Shown in pieces: positions 22,726 through 35,782 of a stretch of DNA of 64,000 nt (position 1 is its first letter; each line of letters starts with the position of its first letter). A program made the position numbers and the translations under genes. The notes under the pieces were generated by a model that ran no database searches, was not told where the DNA came from, and worked only from the letters and a program-made list of their open reading frames with translations. This DNA comes from Loripinus fragilis. Taxonomy: Eukaryota; Mollusca; Bivalvia; Lucinida; Lucinidae. The DNA is taken from assembly GCA_964019695.1 (NCBI GenBank), contig OZ026525.1, positions 90,925,779-90,989,778 on the forward strand. The letters are read 5' to 3'.

Positions 22726-24397
22726 TTATAAATGTAGCCTTTCCATACATGCAACAAACATATTTTCATCTAATACTGTCTCTGCACTTATTATCTTTCC
22801 CCAAGCATTCAAAAACTTATTTGAAGTCTTAGTACTTCTGAAGTGCTGAAACTGAGGTAACTCTTTCCCTTCAGAAAAACGAGCTAGATGTATTACAACA
22901 GGTGAAGCAATGAAATGCAGGATGAACAAAGTGCAAATTAGACCCTTTCACTTCATTGATTCACTAAGTTTCTAAGATTAGAGCGCTTATTAAAGGATGT
23001 AACATATATAACTCGTCATAATAAATGAGCAAGGGCATTGTCGTGACATCCTTTTTGATAACACAGTTAGAGGCAAGTGTTTTCAATTTCAGTGTTTTAA
23101 ATGGATCATGAAATGGGGCAACCTTATCAACTTGTTTACTCTGTATAAATCTTCCATAGAGCATAATATAGAACTACTGGTTATCTTATTCTACACATAG
23201 TCCACTTTCCTTCTTTTGAATGCAACGGCTAATGATATGGCTGCAAAAACTGAGAAATCAAAGGTTTTTATTCTTTTAAGACTTGCTTCAATGTACTGAC
23301 AACAAAAAATCAACAAGTAGCAAACATATTTGATAGCAATGTCCAGCTTCATGTTCTTTCTTGTATACCAGATAACTTTCAAGGTGTAACAGAAATTGTT
23401 TCTGACTGTCTTCCAAAACCATCAAGAGTCAACATTGTAACTAAAGAAAACTTATTAAGTTCTTTGGGCGCAGCAAATACTTTTGATCTAAGACCTGATG
23501 ACTTAAGCACCAAAGGACCAGAAAGGTTCCATGGCAAATGATACAAAGAAAAAGCAGCCTATCAAATTGTCAGAAATCTTAAAGTATTCTTAGAGGTATG
23601 AGGTAGAGACATAGCTTTTGCAAAATAAGAGCAAATGTTATAATTTGACTGGCACGGATGCAGAGGCAGATGCGGTAAGATTGCTCTTGCCGCTTCACAG
23701 GAAGAGACATATACCAGAGTCATACTCCATCGTATGCATATATGTGAAATGGCATTAAATCCATATTTAATCACGTGTTTGATCCCATGACACTGACATG
23801 CTGTTTCTGCTTTTGAAGAATGCTAAGGATTCAAGTTATCGCTGAGTCAATTTGTTTGACAGGCCACACATACAAAGATAATTAAGTCCTTTGATGGGGA
23901 AAGATGAGGATTACACGAAAGGCTTATAAGTGATGTTTGTCGCAATTACCAATTTTAAAAGATAATCTTCATCAATGTAACACATATAACACCAAAGGAA
24001 GCTGTATATTTGTTTAAAAAAACCTTTCATGTGTATCAAAGGTATTCAGCATGCAAACTACATGAATAACTCAAATAAATAGATAGGTTTTTGTCTTCTC
24101 TCTATTTCTCAGACTTTCAATTCATTTATTCTTAAATTGATATGGTAACATACGTAACATACTGTTACAGGCTAACCTCCTGGTTAATAGAGTGCAGACA
24201 TCTCTTATTTGATGCAGGTTGAATTGTTCTTTAAGGTAGGATATATATCTGCACATTCCCAAAGGGGTGGAGTGGAACAGGATTGTACTCAGTTTGCAGC
24301 CCTAATACTATGCCATGATTCTACTGGTTGTGACGAAATGGGTGATTATTTTGCCATAGAAGCAGACACAATGATAGACATTGTGAGGTTGACTTGA
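22726..24397. pseudogene. Patch of decayed coding sequence, unassigned
   Basis: The - strand frames at 23164-22964 and 22929-22726 look protein-like (FHDPFKTLKLKTLAS, PVVIHLARFSEGKELPQFQHF). The + strand is open without an ATG from about 23275 to 23540, in a frame with VNIVTKENLLSSLGAANTFD. A further + frame at 24209-24397 contains LCHDSTGCDEMG. That last motif recalls the ALTGCD-type motif of large uncharacterised repeated proteins in molluscs and cnidarians, but the match is short. Orientation is mixed and stops are frequent, so this is a relic, probably of a mobile element. No function is assigned. Confidence 0.3.
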
Positions 24398-25430
24398 ATA
24401 AAGATTGTTTTTGAATATTTATATTTAATAGGAATACTTATTAAATAGTGTCATTTAAATGTGAACTATTATTTTCTATTTGTATGTCTATATATTTTAC
24501 TATTATAGACATTAGGAAATATGTGATAAAATATCATATATAACATCTGTAACACAAGTCTATGGACTTGTTATCAGCAATGACTATAATTACTAAGACT
24601 AAGACACCAGAGGCTAGAGATTAATAGGAAAACACGTGAAAATAGTATTTTTTCTGAAATATCATCTCTTACTTCCAAGACAATTTCCTTGCTCATTCAT
24701 TATGCCATATAACATACGTTACATACTTTGATAAGTACTCTGATCCTGATGTCAAACTTGCAAATCTATGATTCTTTATTGCATTAGCATGACAGTCCAA
24801 AAAATGTAAGATAGCCACCAGTGTCAAATATTTTCATATATTTTTCTTCAATAATAGATAGGGGAAGGGTCGAAACTAATGTTGTGAGAACTTGTGACCC
24901 AACCCCATTGCTGTAAATATTTTGGCAATAAAACATGTTTAAACTAAATAGATATCAAAATTGGATACTTAAAATTGGGGGTAGAGTTGTTTAATAGCTC
25001 ATATAAAACAATTTATTTGGGATAGAAAAGCAAAACTATGTTTTTCTATAAGTCGAATGAGTATTTTTGCAAACTAAGATTAAAAACACTCGAAAAATGC
25101 ACAAATCGGCTGTAAAATTAAATGATGTTAGTCACGAATTCAATTTTCAAAGGAAAATCAAATCTATATAACGCATATAACACCATTTGAAGCTGTAATT
25201 TTGTTTAAAATGCTGCTTTTATGTAGCTTAGGCATCTAGCTTGCAAACTACATAAGAAATTTGAATAATTAGATAGTTTAATGTCTTCTTTCTGTAGCTC
25301 AAACTTTCATTTTGCTTTTTTCCTTAGTTTGTTACAGTAACATATGTAACAGGCTGTCAGAGACTAACGCCCCGGCGCATAGAGTGCAAACATCTCTTAA
25401 AAGATGTGGCTTAAAATTTTCTTCAAGATA
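23960..25430. repeat. Diverged direct duplication, ~280-bp units 1.19 kb apart
   Basis: About 23960-24240 and 25150-25430 align in the same orientation over AGCTGTA..TTTGTTTAAAA, CATGCAAACTACAT, TAATTAGATAG, TAACATACGTAACA and GAGTGCAGACATCTCTTA. The unit contains the palindromic word GTAACATACGTAAC. Between them, 24400-25150 is AT-rich noncoding. Confidence 0.65.
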
Positions 25431-25439
25431 GGATTTAGC

Positions 25440-25960
25440 TTGAAGTCTAATGATTTTGATTTTGAAATAGTAAATTTCCCATTTCTTGATGGAGATGTTC
25501 CTCGCTCCCCTTCCTATGGTGTATATATTTCGCAACTTATTCGTTTTGCGAGAGTGTTTTCTAATATTGATGATTTCAACAACAGAACCCTATTTTTGAC
25601 TGCTAAGTCATTAAAACAAGGTTATAGATATCATAAAATTCGAAAAGCATTTTCTAAACTCTACCACAGAGACTCAGAGTTAATTGTTAAATACAATATT
25701 GGTTTAAAAACTCTTCTGCAACAGGACATATCAGAACCTATATTTTATGGTGATTTAGTTTATTAAATCAACATAATTGTTGGAAACTCTAATTTTAGTG
25801 GTCAATTCAAAAAGATAGTAAAACGTTATAAAAAAAAGTTGGATATAACTTGGAAATCATGCGACAGTCTGCATGCCTGGTTGTAAACCCAATCACAGCT
25901 TTAAGCCCTGGTTTCCTCTTCAATTGCACGGCGGTGGGTCAGGCTTCAGACTCAATGACG
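25440..25960 (+). mobile_element. Penelope-like retroelement, 5'-truncated third copy
   Basis: A 100-codon-plus frame from DFDFEIVNFPFLDGDVPRSP to FYGDLVY (25455-25766) matches the C-terminal half of the copies near 1340-1625 and 5716-5400. It ends at a TAA where the others continue. The rest of the C-terminus (CLVVNPITALSPGF-like) follows in broken frame to about 25960. The RT catalytic core is absent. Confidence 0.7.
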
Positions 25961-26550
25961 GCTCTGACGTAAAGCTTTAATCGGTGGGTTCGTGCCTGAT
26001 GCTTGGCTGTAGCTGGGCCAACCGTGGCTCAACTTGAGGTTTTCTTTAGCTCTGACTATCTGAGAGTCATGAACCCTTTTCTCTGTTTCATCATAGTGCG
26101 TTGTTTTGATTGCTTGTCTCTTCGATGATGCACTGTAATAGTAAGCTATCATCCATGCGAGCTTAACATTTTGTGCTTTAACAACAGCAGAACCTAGGGC
26201 GAAGATTTTGTACCAGTAAAATTTATTTAAGCCCCCTCTCCCCCAGTGGCTTTGGCTGATGTCCGTTCTAAGGCGGTGGTTCTGTTGTTGTTAATTCGTT
26301 GTAGATTGTTACTCCCATTGTGGGATTCTGTAATTGTTCAAGGTTTTATTGTGCGTAACTTTGTGTACATTCCAGTTTTGCAATCATCTCGATGGGGAAG
26401 ACAGAGCTGGTTACTTTGCTTTGTTTGTCTTCCTGGTGTCTCGTGTTTGTTGTGTGGCTCTTCCTCACGATGCCACGGGTTTGTCTGCAGTTTGTGATTG
26501 CGGTATTTCCTGAGGATACTCACTTACTGTTTTTGTTGTTGAACGGACAT
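25960..26550 (+). mobile_element. Retroelement tail plus family A repeat, copy 2
   Basis: Directly continues the Penelope-like fragment. The last 300 bp are family A. Ends GCTGATGTCCGTTC (about 26257) and GAACGGACATCAGCC (26541) form an inverted pair, so this copy has visible terminal inverted repeats. Confidence 0.65.
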
Positions 26551-26719
26551 CAGCCTAAGCTATGTGGGACTTAAATGCATTTTATAGCCGCCAATTCTTC
26601 ACTTTAGATTCTGTTGGTGGTAAAACGCAAAACTGTTTAGCTCGCATTTAGGCTTCCTAACTAATGCAATATATCACCACAGAAAAACTAGAATTGTTTT
26701 TCTACAAAATATTGTCTCC

Positions 26720-27235
26720 CCCTTTTAGGACTCAAAAAATCACAAAATTGTGTTACAAGAGAAATAATTGGAAACTATACATGTAAGTGTTGTGGTTCTT
26801 GTGAATTACACATCATCTGAATACGCATTACCAAGTTATAGAGGGGATACGAAACAGCATGATTGCAACTGATCAAAGGGAAATAACTCCAAAACATCCA
26901 AAGCAGAGTCATCGTTCTTGTACATGACGCATTGTCTCATTGTGCTCTAGAAGTGTATGAAAATTTAACAATGCCAACTTACAGAGTGGACAAAATGCCC
27001 ATATTTATGTTACAAGGGGAATAATTTGATAAATAAACGTGCAAGAGTTATGGCTCTTGTGCATGACACGCCGTCTGAATGTGCTTTTCAAATGTATGAA
27101 GTTTCGTTGAAATATCCCTAACGGTAATCAAGTTATAGAGCGGACAGGATTTTGTGATGGACAGACAGACAGACAGACAGACAGACACAAGGGGAAAAAC
27201 AATATATCACCCGACCCTTCCAGGGGGAGGCATAA
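26720..27235. repeat. Diverged mollusc-type tandem repeat with (GACA)n
   Basis: About three loose units, each with GTTACAAGNGAAATAAT-like, TTCTTGTNCATGAC and AAGTTATAGAG blocks. They are followed by a (GACA)7 microsatellite at about 27160-27188 and a GGGGGAGGCATAAT terminus. Confidence 0.65.
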
Positions 27236-27239
27236 TAAC

Positions 27240-27325
27240 ACATTAAAATGAAACAAAGAAAAGGGCTCATTTCTCACAGATGTCAGAGCTAAAGCAAACC
27301 TCAAGTTGAGCTAAGGTTGACGACG
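27240..27325 (-). mobile_element. Inverted fragment of the retroelement tail
   Basis: The reverse complement contains GCTCAACTTGAGGTTTGC and GAGCCCTTTTCTTTGTTTCA, matching 26030-26100 and 4700-4725. Confidence 0.6.
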
Positions 27326-27329
27326 ATAC

Positions 27330-28700
27330 AACAAATACCATGCGTGTACAAACTTAAAATGGTGGATATTAACAAAGGATGTCATGGATTTCCGTGACGT
27401 TGATAAAGTACAAACAATAACTGCTCCCCAATGGGATATATTTAGCATTTTTTAAAGTCACGGAAAACCGCTACCTTCCAAAAAGTTCAATGTCATGAAA
27501 ATCTGCGACAAAGGCTAGCCGCGGATTTCCGTGTGATCCCTACCTGATCAGATTGCGCATATACGCAGGCTTGATCTTCACATTGTTGTTCGCATGCAAC
27601 AAAATCAGATATAGTATACAGTTATTTCATGCCTGTTTGTAGTAGTCAAAACTATTATCCCGAGGTACTGTGCACTATTGCACGAGGCCGAATGGCAAAT
27701 ATACAGACATGAAGTAACTTTTATAACCCAACCCATTTGATGCATTATCTAATTTAAATGGGGTGTGAAAAAAATGCGCAAAATGATATTCAGAATCGTG
27801 CGCAAATGAAGGAATCAAAGTGCGCAAAAGATATACTGAAGTGCGCAAATGAAAAGCGCCGGCCTATATACCCCTTCGTCCATTTGTCGACGTCAAGCGT
27901 AACAATTACAAGCTGATAGTGTGTATATTGAAAAGCCTGATATTCATACGCGATTAATGACGCCGCGTCTGGGAGTGAAATAAATAGAGGATATTAACTG
28001 TTTTGAGGTGAATACCAAATATATTTCATCGAGTGTGTTGAAAACATCAGAATTTTTATGAGTGTGCAGCACTTTCAACTCACGAGATGAGATATATTTG
28101 GTATTTATTAAAAAAAAAAGTAAATTTTCTTTTTATTTTATACTCTTTTAGTAGATTTACAGTTAATCAATTTGTTAACCATGCTTCAAGCAGAATCACA
28201 ACAATGTACAAGAAGACAAAGGAGTATTTGTGACAGAATACCTGGATCAATCTACATGATCTATAGTCATCAGGACTTGCAGATAAAAAGAAATTTATTC
28301 AGCGTCAAAGTGTGAGACAAGTGACGTCATAAGTGACATCATAACTTGTTGATGACGTTGCGTAGCATAGGTTACATGCATTGCCCCACTCACTGAAGCC
28401 GGAGGTGTTGAAAATTCAAAATCGAAAAATTTCAGCAAATTTGAATTATTTTGGTACCAAAATGTTCCTCATGTTCTAACTAAGAAAATTACTACCCACA
28501 CTTGATGTTTTGTTCACAAATAAGAAAGTTATAGGCGTTTGAACTTTCGAAGTGAGCTGCATTAATTGAATGGAAAAGTCAGAGCTGATCCAAAATACGC
28601 TACAGTGAAAATATAGGCTGATATCATATCATATCATTTCACTAGTGATTGATATCACTTTTATTTGTTTTTTGATATGCATAGATTTCACTGCTAAGTA
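27330..28700. other. No gene; short internal repeats
   Basis: GTGCGCAAA-type words recur four times at 27773-27855. CRE-like TGACGTCA occurs near 28323 with half-site relatives nearby. No coding frame is supportable. Confidence 0.4.
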
Positions 28701-29020
28701 TAAAATAAAACCATGCAATGAAATCGATAAACCACTTGTTAGTTACGTTAGTGCGCAACGTGATGACGTCCAATATAACGTTGCGTAAAAAATGGCAAGT
28801 TATTGACTTTTTCACGCCAAAATGTGATTTTAAAGTAATTTTAATGTCATGTGATAAATAGAATCTAATATTCGGCCTGTATTATTGAATTTATTGAACC
28901 CGTTACGAACAAGAGATAAAATGCTTGGCAATCTTCGCATTTTTTTTCATTTTCTCAACTCGTTTAACAAATTCAATAAAACATGAGCACTCACGTAAGA
29001 TCCTCTATGTATAGTCATTT
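28700..29020 (-). mobile_element. Foldback MITE family F, copy 2
   Basis: Reverse copy of 7796-8162, with GATAAACCACTTGTTAG, ATAAATAGAATCTAATATTC, a decayed apex at about 28922-28940, and TAAGATCCTCTAT at the end. Confidence 0.7.
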
Positions 29021-29689
29021 GGCACTATCACAAGATAAAGAAAAAACGGTTATTATCTATATTTCTAAATTGACGTTAAATTTGGTTTATTCCGTATTTA
29101 TTCTTTAAAGACATATATTTTGTGATATATGGAATCATTAGTGACTTTACTGATAAGGGACAGTTTCAGTATCTCACAAACTTAAAGGGGCCTCAAGAGG
29201 GGACTTACCTGTATACAACATTATTTCTTCACTAAGATAAAGATCAATATTTTATCAGAAAATACCTAATCCCTTCATGAGACCACTTTATTGTCCCCTG
29301 TAAGGAAGTCATAATCACCTCATAAAGATTAGCCTTTGATCTGTCCCGTATGACCCCTGGAGAGAATCATAATGAGTAGTTCCAGTATTATTGCTCAATT
29401 TTCTATGCCTTTAAAAGTAGGGGATAACTAAGGGATAAATACAGGGTATTAAGACATACACTCCAGAGACAAAAGTGATAAAAATGGTATTTTTGACGCT
29501 GTGACGTCATGTTCCATATTTGATAAATATATTTTCTCCTAAAATATTTTCTAATGTCTTGTTATTGAAATAAACATATACGTTAAGATCTATGATTTGT
29601 TATTTACGAGTTTAAAGCAAACAAAAAGTGTCACTTTTCTCTACATTTGTACAGATTCGCCATAATCGATTTTGCTTGGTACGTGATAT

Positions 29690-30062
29690 GGCCAGAATTT
29701 TTTATAAGTTGATTTACGAAATTTTTTTTTTCAGATTTAGGGTCGGGGGATGAAAAGAAAAGCTCTGAAAAAGACCAGTTTTCTGGTCATTTTCAGAGCA
29801 TTTTTTAATATCCCCAGAACAAACAGTAAACTAGTAAGGTAAACCAACAGTCTGTAATAAATCTTTAAATATTTCATCATTTACAGTGTCACTCTCAAAA
29901 ATACACAGACAGAACCTCAAAAATACAATATTTTTTCAACGAAACAAATAACATTTAGAGTCGGCGGATAAAATAAAAAATATAATTTTAGATTTTTTTA
30001 CTATTTTCCGGAAAAATTACAGTAGGAGGGTTTGTAAATCAACTAGTAAAAAATTCTGGCCT
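29690..30062. mobile_element. MITE with GGCCAGAATTTTTTA ends (family J), copy 1
   Basis: Terminal inverted repeats GGCCAGAATTTTTTATAAGT (29693) and its reverse (30034-30062) include GTTGATTTA and TAAATCAAC. The interior has the hairpin GCTCTGAAAAAGACCAGTTT / CTGGTCATTTTCAGAGC. The second copy is at 54378-54842. Confidence 0.8.
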
Positions 30063-30089
30063 TAGTTTAAAATTTTCACCCGCTGGATC

Positions 30090-30470
30090 GTGATAACGGG
30101 TCCTTGTCGCGAGAAAACCTGCCTTTGCACACTTGCGCAGTCTGATCAGCGTATTTGTATTCGCTTCCTGATTAGTACGATACTGTAAATTCAGGTATTT
30201 TCTCGAGGGTTTTATGTTCGCGAAACTTCGCGTGTGCGAAGTTTCGCAAAAATAAAACCCTCGCGAAACGACAAAATCACTCCGATGTTTATTGATATAA
30301 ATCATGCCTTAGTAGTGAATATTTAATGTCGCAAATTATGTCTTTTAACACGATTCGCGAAAATAAAATTCTCGCAAAAATTTCCTAATTTACAGAAGCT
30401 AAACTTGCAGATTGCAAAATTTCAAGATTCTAGGTAGTCTCTGTAGCTGAGCAGGCTGATTTGAACAATA
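30090..30470. mobile_element. Family D repeat split by a nested MITE (30185-30402)
   Basis: Outer family D sequence runs up to about 30184 and resumes after 30403 (GATTCTAGGTAGTCTCTGTA). The insert has inverted ends CTGTAAATTCAGG / TTTCCTAATTTACAG and an inner hairpin GTTCGCGAAACTTCGCG around 30218-30255. The order of insertion is therefore clear. Confidence 0.7.
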
Positions 30471-30474
30471 GGGG

Positions 30475-31105
30475 AGACCGGGGCTGGTTGATGCATTTTA
30501 AGTCTTTTTGGGATATTTCGTGAACGGAAGGACCAAATATGATCATTTTTGTATGTGCTTAAAGCTCTATCTTTCCTCTATTCAAAACAGAAAAGAAATT
30601 CTTAAGTTGATGCATTTTTCTCTTGTGTTAGTCTACTTGTCCACGGAACTGATTGTACAGTAGATATACCATTTCTTTAGACAAACAGGACTTTATTTGT
30701 TTTTATGTAGTTAGATGATTTTAAGCCATTTGATTTGTCTATATAGATAGCCAAAGATATCTGAAAGTGAAATTAGCATGAACAATTATAGGGATAAAAT
30801 GACCAAACTCGTATACTTTTAATTTTGAAACTTTAATTAAAACTTTAAACATTTTAAACTGGAACATTTCAATTCATTGCTATATGGAATGCTATTAAAC
30901 GTCACAGGAGAAAACCTGACTGCATGTACAAAAGGAAAGGAGCAAATCAGCTGCGAAGTGACTGTGGAGATCAGCACATTTTCCTACTACATAGATTGTA
31001 CAACATCTCTCAATCCGTAATCCCTAATAATGTCCAGCCTCAAACTGTCTACTGTGTTAAATCATGTATACATCTATTGTGACCATTTGTGAATTTGTTG
31101 TTATA
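30475..31105. other. No feature recognised
   Basis: AT-rich noncoding sequence with no strong repeat, hairpin or coding frame. Confidence 0.4.
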
Positions 31106-31326
31106 GGAATGTCATTGAATTTACTCAGCAGGACTAAGGTTATGGAATGTCATTGGATTTACTCAGCAAGACTAAGGTTATGGAATGTCATTGGATTTAC
31201 TCAGCAAGACTAAGGTTATGGAATGTCATTGGATTTACTCAGCAAGACTAAGGTTATGGAATGTCATTGGATTTACTCAGCAAGACTAAGGTTATGGAAT
31301 GTCATTGGATTTACTCAGCAGGACTA

Positions 31327-31580
31327 AAAAATAGTAAATGAGTATGATCAGGAAATACCACAATCACAAACTGCAGACAACCCCGTGGCACCGTGAGGAA
31401 GAGCCGCTCAACCATCACGAGACACCAGGAAGACAAATTAAGCAAAGCAATCAGCTCTCTCTTCCCCATCAAGATGATTGCAATACTAAAATGGACATAA
31501 AGTAACATACAACTAAACATAGAACAATTACATACTCCCACAATGGGAGTAACAATAAACAGAAAGTCAACAAGGTTGAG
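31327..31580 (-). mobile_element. Family A repeat inserted in the minisatellite
   Basis: The left flank ends GCAGGACTAA and the right flank resumes AAGGTTGAGG, so the array unit is split cleanly with at most a 2-bp duplication. It encloses AAAATAGTAAATGAGTATG to AAAGTCAAC. This defines the boundaries of family A. Confidence 0.85.
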
Positions 31581-32039
31581 GAATGTCATTGGATTTACTC
31601 AGCAAGACTAAGGTTATGAAATGTCATTGGATTTACTCAGCAGGACTAAGGTTATGGAATGTCATTGGATTTACTCAGCAGGACTAAGGTTGGGGAATGA
31701 CATTGGATTTACTCAGCAAGACTAAGGTTATGGAATGACATTGGATTTACTCAGCAGGACTAAGGTTGTGGAATGTCATTGGATTTACTCAGCAGGACTA
31801 AGGTTGAGGAATGTCATTGGATTTACTCAGCAGGAATAAGGTTATGAAATGTCATTGGATTTACTCAGCAGAACTAAGGTTATGAAATGTCATTGGATTT
31901 ACTCAGCAGGACTTAAGTTATTGAATGTAATTGGATTTACTTAGCGAAACTAAGGTTATGAAATGTCATTAGAATAACTCAGCAGGACTAAGGTTATGAA
32001 ATGTAATTGGATTTACTCAGCAGGACTGAGGTTGTTATT

Positions 32040-32205
32040 GTTGTGTTTGTGTTTAAAGTCCCACCAACAGCTAAGGTCATATGGAGACGGGGCCACAGCT
32101 TAAAGTCTCATCAGACAGACTGGTGAAGCTGGGCATCCAACCTGCGACCCCTGATTTCCAAGGCAAGCGGTTTATCCACTACACCACAGTGGCTCCTACA
32201 GGACT
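32040..32205 (-). mobile_element. tRNA-derived SINE, family 2, inserted in the minisatellite
   Basis: The reverse strand starts GGAGCCACTGTGGTGTAGTG (A-box-like TGGTGTAGTGG). It has a B-box-like GGTTGGATGCC and a body with GAGACTTTAAGC and GACCTTAGCTGTTGGTGGGA, matching 18370-18530. Confidence 0.8.
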
Positions 32206-33449
32206 GAGGTTATGAAATCTCATTAGATTTACTCAGCAAGACTTTGGTTATGAAAACGTCGTTGGATTTTCTCAGACTAAGGTTATGTAATGTCATTGGA
32301 TTTACTTAGCAAAAGTAGGGTTATGAAATGCCATTGGATTTTCTCAGCAAGACTTAGGTTATTGAATGTCATTGGATTTACTTAGCAGGACTAAGGTTAT
32401 GGAATATAATTAGATTTACTTAGCAAAACTTGGGTTATGAAATGTCATTGGATTTACATTTGTTCATTCAGCAGGACTTAGGTTATGGAATGACATTTGT
32501 TTATTCCGCAGGATTAAGGTTATGGAATGACATTTGTTCTTGCAGCAGGACTAAGGTTATGGAATGACATTTGTTCTTTAAGCAGGACTGAGGTTATGGA
32601 ATGACATTTGTACTTTCAGCAGGACTAAGGTTATGGAATCATTTTGTTCATTCAGCAGGACTAAGTTTATGGAATGACATTTTGCTCATTCAGCAGGACT
32701 AAGGTTACGGAATGACATTTTGTTAATTCAGCAGGACTATGGTTATGGAATGACATTTTGGTCATTCAGCAGGACTAAAGTTGTGGAATGTCATTTTTCT
32801 TCATTCAGCAGGACTGAGGTTATGGAATGTCTTTTTGTTCATTCAGCATGACTAAGGTTATGGAATGACATTTTGTTCATTAATCAGGACTTAGGTTATG
32901 GAATGTCATTTTGTTCATTCAGCAGGACTAAGGTTATGGACTGTCATTTTGTTCATTCAGCTGGACTTAGGTTATGGAATGTAATTTTGTTCATTCAGCT
33001 GGACTAAGGTTACGGAATGACATTATGTTTATTCAGCAGGACTTATTTTATGGAATGCTGTTTGAATGGCATTTGATTCATTTGATTAATTCAGCAAGAC
33101 TTAGCTAATGAAATGTCATTTGATTCAATTTATGGAATGTAATTTGGTTTATCCAGCAGGAGTAAGGTTATGGGATGTCATTGGATTCATTCAGCAGGAC
33201 TTGGGTTATGAAATGTCATTAGAATCCAAACTGGGTGCAAAGATTACTAGTAGAGGACAAAAATTGCCGCTAGCAAGAAAAGAGAATGATATAGATAAAC
33301 ACCCTTTCTCAGGCATCAGACTGTGCAGGTGTAAAAGCTGATCAGGAACTTTTTAAACACGTTAGGGTACCTTTTTACATGGAACAGCTGATATTGAATA
33401 GTATTGATTATTGAAAATCACAACAAGACTTTCATTAACCCTCATCCCG

Positions 33450-35240
33450 CCATTATTTTTTGGCATAAAAATGCTGTCTGCTTTTTACATCCGCTGCAGA
33501 TATCCAAGTGCACTTCAGACTAGATTTTTTTATATAAGCAAACAATATTTGATCTGGGCCCATAGTGTTTGCAATTCACATAAGCAGATGAGAGTGCAGA
33601 TGACAAAAGTCTAAACTGGCACGCTTAGGGCTAAACAATTTAAATAATGGGTTAACTTTTTTTTCTCATGACTCAATGGAAAAATACATTTTGGGTATAA
33701 TAAATAGCAACATCTCACAGAGATGGTTCTTTTTCGATGCTTCATGCAATATAATGTGCCTTTTCTGTAGAAATAAAATAAGATAAACATGATAAAGTCT
33801 GTCTCATCTGGTGGCTTTTTGGAATAAGCCATTTTTAATTTAGCGCTTGTTCATTTCCATTATCACACGCCATTCATGACAATGCCGTCTGCTTTCTCTT
33901 CTGCTGATATATACTTCCGCAGCTCTCATTGCAAACAGTATGAACCCTGATCAGACTGCTCCCTTTTGAGCAGTCTGATCAGAGTTCATAATGCTTGCTC
34001 CCATGATAACAGTATTCAGGAGTGTATTTGAATATATGCAGCAGACATGGAAAGCAGACGACATTTTTCAGGACAAAAGTTTACTGTAAGTATTTGGCGA
34101 AAATCAATCCAAAAAGAAGTTCCTGATCAGACTGTCATTTCAGCCAACTGATCTGCCTAGCTCTTCCCTTGCTAGCAGAGACTTTTGTCGTCTGCTGATA
34201 ACCTTTGCAAACAGTTTGTACCCAGATCAGAACCGACAGATCGTCCGTAAATCCTGATCTGGATCCAAATCAGTGCTCCTGAAATATTTTTTTTTAAATG
34301 TTAATCATGAAAAAGAAAAAATCAGCAGACAACAGCCAAAGCATGAAAAATTACCCAGCATGCAAAGCCTTAAGACAAACTACACAGATTTTACCTGATT
34401 GAGAAATCAAACTGATTTTTGAAAATTTTCTGCTTAAACTTGTCCATATCTTGTTATGACAGATTCATCGTGGTCGTTGGCAAGCTCCCAGTGAAATGAA
34501 CAACCTACTAGTGTCGTCTGTTGGTGATTGGAACCAGATCAGGCCCGACAAAATGTCGGGCCTGATTGTGATCCAAACTGTTTGACACTCTAATGGTATT
34601 CCTGAAAGAATTTTTCGAAAAAGTTCATATTGAAAAAAAAAATCAGCAGACGATAAAAAAGCATGAAAAATTACCCAGTAGGCAAAGAGTTAAGCAGATC
34701 AGCTGATGAAATGGAATCTTCCAATTTCTTATATTGGACTTGTAAATAATTTGTTAATCCTCTTTTTGCTATCAGACTGGCTAATCCCCTTATTGTAGCA
34801 TTTTGGCCCCAGAGTCTGCAATTGCGTTTAACATTTTGCTTGCTGGGTGATTTTTTATTATTTTTTGTTGTCTGCAGTATTTTTTTGAAAATAAACTATT
34901 TCAAAAAACTCTTTCAGGAATACCACCAGGATGTCGATATTCTGGATCCAAATCAAGCTTGACAATTTGTCAATCCTGATCTTGGTCCTAACCGTTTGCA
35001 AAGTTTGTAAGCAGACAGCAAAAGCTAGTTAATTAATTCTTTCTTTGCTAGCAGCAAATTTCATTGTCTGCTGATGACCTTTGCAAACAGTTTGGACCCA
35101 GATCAGGCCCAACAGAACATCAGACCTGATCTGGATCCAAGCTGTTGACACTCGGGTGTTATTTTTTTAAAAAAAGTAATATTCTGCAGACGACAAAAAA
35201 ATCATGAAAAATTACCAAGCATGCAAATAGTTTTAAAATA
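33450..35240. mobile_element. Cluster of about six family C foldback copies
   Basis: Near-consecutive copies lie at about 33455-33615, 33870-34100, 34140-34390, 34490-34690, 34825-35030 and 35050-35240. Each has GTCGTCTGCTGATAACC-like arms around a GATCAGGCCCGACA / TGTCGGGCCTGATC-type hairpin. Orientation alternates. The clearest hairpin is at about 34530-34580. Confidence 0.7.
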
Positions 35241-35782
35241 TTAGTTCATTCACTGTAATGGAAAACTGTGTATAACGACCAGCTGGCTTCATCTGCTGAT
35301 CTGGATCAACTCTGTTTTCAAATATAGAATGGAACTGCTCAGCTTGACAAGGGTCCATATTTAGATCAGAAATGGACGAGCCGGGCGGTCTGTTTATATC
35401 TGTTTGGAGCTGTCATGCCTTGTCTCAACATGGCAGAGCATGAACATTCTTGTATAATCAGGTTTTTCCTTGTTTAGTCCGATATTGACTTGTTCTGCAG
35501 CAAGACAGGATGTGTTTTCGCAAATCTTTCGTCGAATGTTCTTGCATCACGACAGCTGAAAACTAATATCGATATCATTTATCAATTATAGATTTTACGG
35601 CGCCTCAAGATTATTTCAGTCCTTAAATGACAGAAAAAAAAACACTTTTGCTGAGGTTTAATGGCCCTTCAGTAAGATTTCATTCATTGTTGGAAGGTAC
35701 TGTATTTACCTAAACATTTGGACAGATCAGCTTGAATAAAATAGTGTAAACCCAGACCAGATAGTTCCTGATTTAATCATCC

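Larger units (their letters stand above)
31108..33225. repeat. 38-bp minisatellite array with two insertions
   Basis: About 40 or more units of roughly 38 bp with the cores CAGCAGGACTAAGGTTATGG and AATGTCATTGGATTTACT. The left half keeps GGATTTACTCAGCA. After about 32450 the variant changes to ACATTTTGTTCATTCAGCA. The array is interrupted by family A (31327-31580) and a SINE (32040-32205). Because 38 is not a multiple of three, the repeat does not encode a repeated peptide. Confidence 0.9.

Noticed and set aside
31108..33225. CRISPR-like array
   Set aside because: Units are head-to-tail with no unique spacers and diverge gradually; this is a eukaryotic minisatellite.
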